Shown in pieces: positions 5,060 through 7,028 of a stretch of DNA of 7,028 bases (positions within the stretch are counted from its first letter, which is position 1; each line of letters starts with the position of its first letter). The notes beneath the pieces are model-generated. The model saw only the letters and a program-made list of their open reading frames with translations. It had not been told where the DNA came from and searched no databases. Location of the stretch: NCBI GenBank assembly GCA_019420265.1, contig JAHZHM010000243.1:468-7495 (forward strand), read 5' to 3'. The translations under genes were made by a program, and so were the position numbers. The DNA comes from Clostridiales bacterium (GTDB taxonomy: Bacteria; Bacillota; Clostridia; Christensenellales; Christensenellaceae).

Positions 5060-6438
5060 CCGATATTGGGATAGAGCGGCATGGCCAGGCTAAAAATGCC
5101 CAGCTCATCGATAATCTCCCCTTCAAAACAGAATTGCACCGCCCAAACCGCCTCATCTTCGCACAGCGTATTGACTACAGCATATAAGAACAAATACAGC
5201 TCATCCTGCTGCATCCCTTCTAGGCTATAGAGCATCTCTGCGCTAAAATTCACCACGGCAATATTATCCCGCATCTCTGCGCCCAACACCCCTTCACTGC
5301 CCATATCCGCCGGGAAACAAGGCAGCGCACGGGTCTGTTCTATCTTCAGCGGGCCTTCGGCCAGCTCTTCCAAATAGGTTTTCAGGTTATGCGCCCGCCC
5401 AGAGCGGACGACATGATGAAAACGCTCCAGATGCTTCAGATCTTTGCTGGGAAAATAGAGCAGAACTTCCTCGCCCAGATAGAGCTGCGAAACGCTGAAA
5501 GTGACGGTATGTTTTTCCATTCCACGGGTAAATTCCATGCTTCTCAGCCCCTGAACAACCCCATGGAAGGAATGATATAGGCAGGCCATATGCTGGCGCA
5601 TCTGCTGCTCGCTGCCATTCTGGAAAAGTTTTTGGAGCGAATCGATGCTGAGCAGGCCATCCCCTCCTATGCTGCCAAAATTCCCCTGATATGTGAAGGC
5701 ATAATTGGGAAGCAGCGGACTGACGAGGTAATGCTTGTACTCAGGGCCCAGCGAAAGCTGATAGAGAATCTCCTGCAAATAGTTTTCTCCTTCAAAGGAA
5801 AGCGTGCGCACTTCGGGCAGAATATAGCTCTTGCTCTCATCCAGGAAATACAGCGCGACCGGAATGCTCCAAACAGGTTCCGCCGCCTTTTCCAGGTAGC
5901 TTTCATAGAAGGACGCCATGTCCAGATCCGTCTTGCCCAGCAGGCCGCAGGGTCTGCCTGCAATATAGGCCGGCTCTTCATTAAAAAATAGATTGGCATA
6001 TTGCACGCCCAGGTTATCCACCGCGGTGTTGGAAAGTGCGGCGCAAAGCGCCAGCTTTTTCTGATCGCTCAAGTTTTGCTCGGTCAGCAGATAGATATTG
6101 GCAACGCCGCCTGTAATATCGATATTTTTCAGAGTATATTCGCTTCCAAACCCTTCCAGGCCTCTTTCCTTTGGCCCAGAAAGCAGCTCTTCAAAAATCT
6201 GTTTGCCTTTGGGCACAGAGGATACCAGCTCTATCTCCCGCAGCTCGGTTGAAAGCGTATTGCGCTGAGGATCGATGTAATACAGCGTCGCGCGGTATGG
6301 CTCATACTCCCCATAGGAGAGCGAATTCTGCGGCTCCAGCGAGGGCAGGCTGGAAATATCGTTTTTTTCTCTCAGCGGAGAACAGCCACACAGCAGCATG
6401 GATGCCAAAGCAATACAAACCCATCTTTTGATTCGCAT
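5047..6438 (-). CDS. GerMN-domain lipoprotein with three GerMN-type modules
   Basis: This is a 463-aa predicted lipoprotein. Basic residues 2-5 (R-I-K-R) and a hydrophobic run lead to a lipobox L16-C-G-C19, so Cys19 would be lipidated and the protein tethered outside the membrane. A Ser/Leu/Glu-rich linker follows. Module 1 (about 48-160) shows the GerMN pattern: a Y-Y-I-D strand, L-L-S-G-P (85-89), then I-D-I-T-G-G-V-A-N-I-Y-L, a helix and A-N-L-F-F-N. Module 2 (about 192-303) has V-A-L-Y-F-L-D, L-S-L-G-P (228-232), G-L-L-S-I-D and R-S-M-E-F, and looks degenerate. Module 3 (about 322-445) has V-L-L-Y-F-P, L-A-E-G-P (359-363), N-I-A-V-V-N-F-S-A-E-M-L and V-V-N-T-L. GerMN proteins include B. 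subtilis GerM, needed in the forespore-mother cell channel and germination, and actinobacterial LpqB; the role here is not known. Its ATG is 1 nt after the preceding gene (TGA-G-ATG), with GGAG (6446-6449) at 7 nt. Confidence 0.85.
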   Translation of the reverse strand: MRIKRWVCIALASMLLCGCSPLREKNDISSLPSLEPQNSLSYGEYEPYRATLYYIDPQRNTLSTELREIELVSSVPKGKQIFEELLSGPKERGLEGFGSEYTLKNIDITGGVANIYLLTEQNLSDQKKLALCAALSNTAVDNLGVQYANLFFNEEPAYIAGRPCGLLGKTDLDMASFYESYLEKAAEPVWSIPVALYFLDESKSYILPEVRTLSFEGENYLQEILYQLSLGPEYKHYLVSPLLPNYAFTYQGNFGSIGGDGLLSIDSLQKLFQNGSEQQMRQHMACLYHSFHGVVQGLRSMEFTRGMEKHTVTFSVSQLYLGEEVLLYFPSKDLKHLERFHHVVRSGRAHNLKTYLEELAEGPLKIEQTRALPCFPADMGSEGVLGAEMRDNIAVVNFSAEMLYSLEGMQQDELYLFLYAVVNTLCEDEAVWAVQFCFEGEIIDELGIFSLAMPLYPNIGLAQ

Positions 6439-6439
6439 C

Positions 6440-7028
6440 TCAATACTCCATAAACTTTTCCAGATCGGAAAAGCGAATTTTCCATACAGAATTTTCCTGC
6501 ACCAGGCGCAGCGGATAGGCGTAATGGCTGCGCAGCGCTGTGCCCTGCTTGAGAGAATAGTTCACCATAAGCATCGCGCTTCCCTGGCTGCTCTGCTCGA
6601 GCATTTCTGTCACCTGAAAATAATCTAACACAACGCCGCTATTCTGGCACCAGGAGACAAACATATTCTCAGAAGGGCGCTCTTCTTCATCCCCATAGGC
6701 GAGATAATCATAGACCGACGCATAGTTGCGATCCTTGAGATCGCTCAAAATCTGCTCCATCGTTTTCTGCGCCGAAAGGATCAGCTCGGCATTGCGCCCC
6801 ATCGGCTCCAAAACGCCTGCGATGCCCATTCCTATCTCGCTTAAATTGATGCGCTGCCCTGTGCCGTCGCCTTCCCGGTCTACCAGAATCTGCACTTGCG
6901 GGCACCCCGTCGCCTCGACCAGCGTGTTGATCACAGAATAGACTGCCAGCTGCTTGACGGCGTTGCTCTCCTCAATCGGCCGGGCATTTTCGATAAAGCT
7001 CCAATCCAAAAATTCCTTGCTCAAAACC
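6440..7028 (-). CDS. GerMN-domain protein with NTF2-like tail, 5' end missing
   Basis: This is the C-terminal part (about 196 codons) of a gene entering from the right edge. The frame is open to the edge. A TTG at 7024 could be read as a start but is not one: the codon before it is Val, and V-L-S-K-E-F-L is the usual conserved strand/helix entry of a GerMN domain. The visible GerMN end continues with A-V-Y-S-V-I-N-T-L-V-E and V-Q-I-L-V-D (residues 27-49 from the TTG). A short Gly/Met-rich linker leads to about 115 residues (78-194) with an initial helix (A-Q-K-T-M-E-Q-I-L-S-D-L), then long alternating strands ending V-W-K-I-R-F-S-D-L. That pattern suggests an NTF2-like (SnoaL/DUF4878-type) fold, assigned from pattern only. 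It is translationally linked to the next gene, a second GerMN lipoprotein, and probably works with it at the cell surface. Confidence 0.75.
   Translation of the reverse strand, partial: VLSKEFLDWSFIENARPIEESNAVKQLAVYSVINTLVEATGCPQVQILVDREGDGTGQRINLSEIGMGIAGVLEPMGRNAELILSAQKTMEQILSDLKDRNYASVYDYLAYGDEEERPSENMFVSWCQNSGVVLDYFQVTEMLEQSSQGSAMLMVNYSLKQGTALRSHYAYPLRLVQENSVWKIRFSDLEKFMEY

Noticed and set aside
7022..7024. TTG as the start of the right-edge gene
   Set aside because: The frame stays open to the edge, no ribosome binding site can be seen, and starting there would cut a GerMN domain in half.

Overview
The window is a compact run of protein-coding genes, all read from the minus strand. 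It suggests a bacterium of the Firmicutes (Bacillota), most likely a Clostridia-type, possibly spore-forming lineage. The reasons are the neighbourhood scpA-scpB / DUF2953 (YtfI-like) / ytfJ / D-Ala-D-Ala carboxypeptidase / rluB, the GerMN-domain lipoproteins, strong purine-rich Shine-Dalgarno sites and a mid-range GC content by eye. The species cannot be named from the sequence alone. Most of this is a conserved housekeeping and envelope locus. I found no mobile element, CRISPR array, tRNA or rRNA, and I do not see a clearly new system.

Layout in the direction of transcription (high to low coordinates). Two consecutive GerMN-domain genes come first. One is cut by the right edge and carries the end of a GerMN domain plus an NTF2-like tail. 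The other is a complete 463-aa lipoprotein that appears to contain three GerMN-type modules. A 63-nt gap follows, holding a near-consensus vegetative promoter (TTGCCA, 17-nt spacer, TATAAT) whose -35 box lies in a 7-bp inverted repeat straddling the end of the lipoprotein gene. Next come a membrane M50 (site-2 protease type) metalloprotease, scpA and scpB, packed within 1 to 6 nt of each other. After a 78-nt gap come a DUF2953 membrane protein, ytfJ (overlapping it by 41 nt), a secreted penicillin-binding carboxypeptidase and rluB. A hairpin terminator lies after rluB. The first 17 codons of another minus-strand gene run off the left edge and look like the start of a GntR-type regulator.

How the genes fit together. 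ScpA and ScpB are the kleisin and accessory subunits of the SMC condensin that segregates chromosomes. The carboxypeptidase trims peptidoglycan peptides. RluB makes a pseudouridine in 23S rRNA. YtfJ and DUF2953 are a recurrent pair in Firmicutes, YtfJ being linked to spores. In Bacillus subtilis scpA-scpB lie near dacB-spmA-spmB-rluB; here the carboxypeptidase and rluB are only 27 nt apart and spmA/spmB are missing from between them. The close spacing suggests one polycistronic unit from the promoter near position 5010 to the terminator near position 100.
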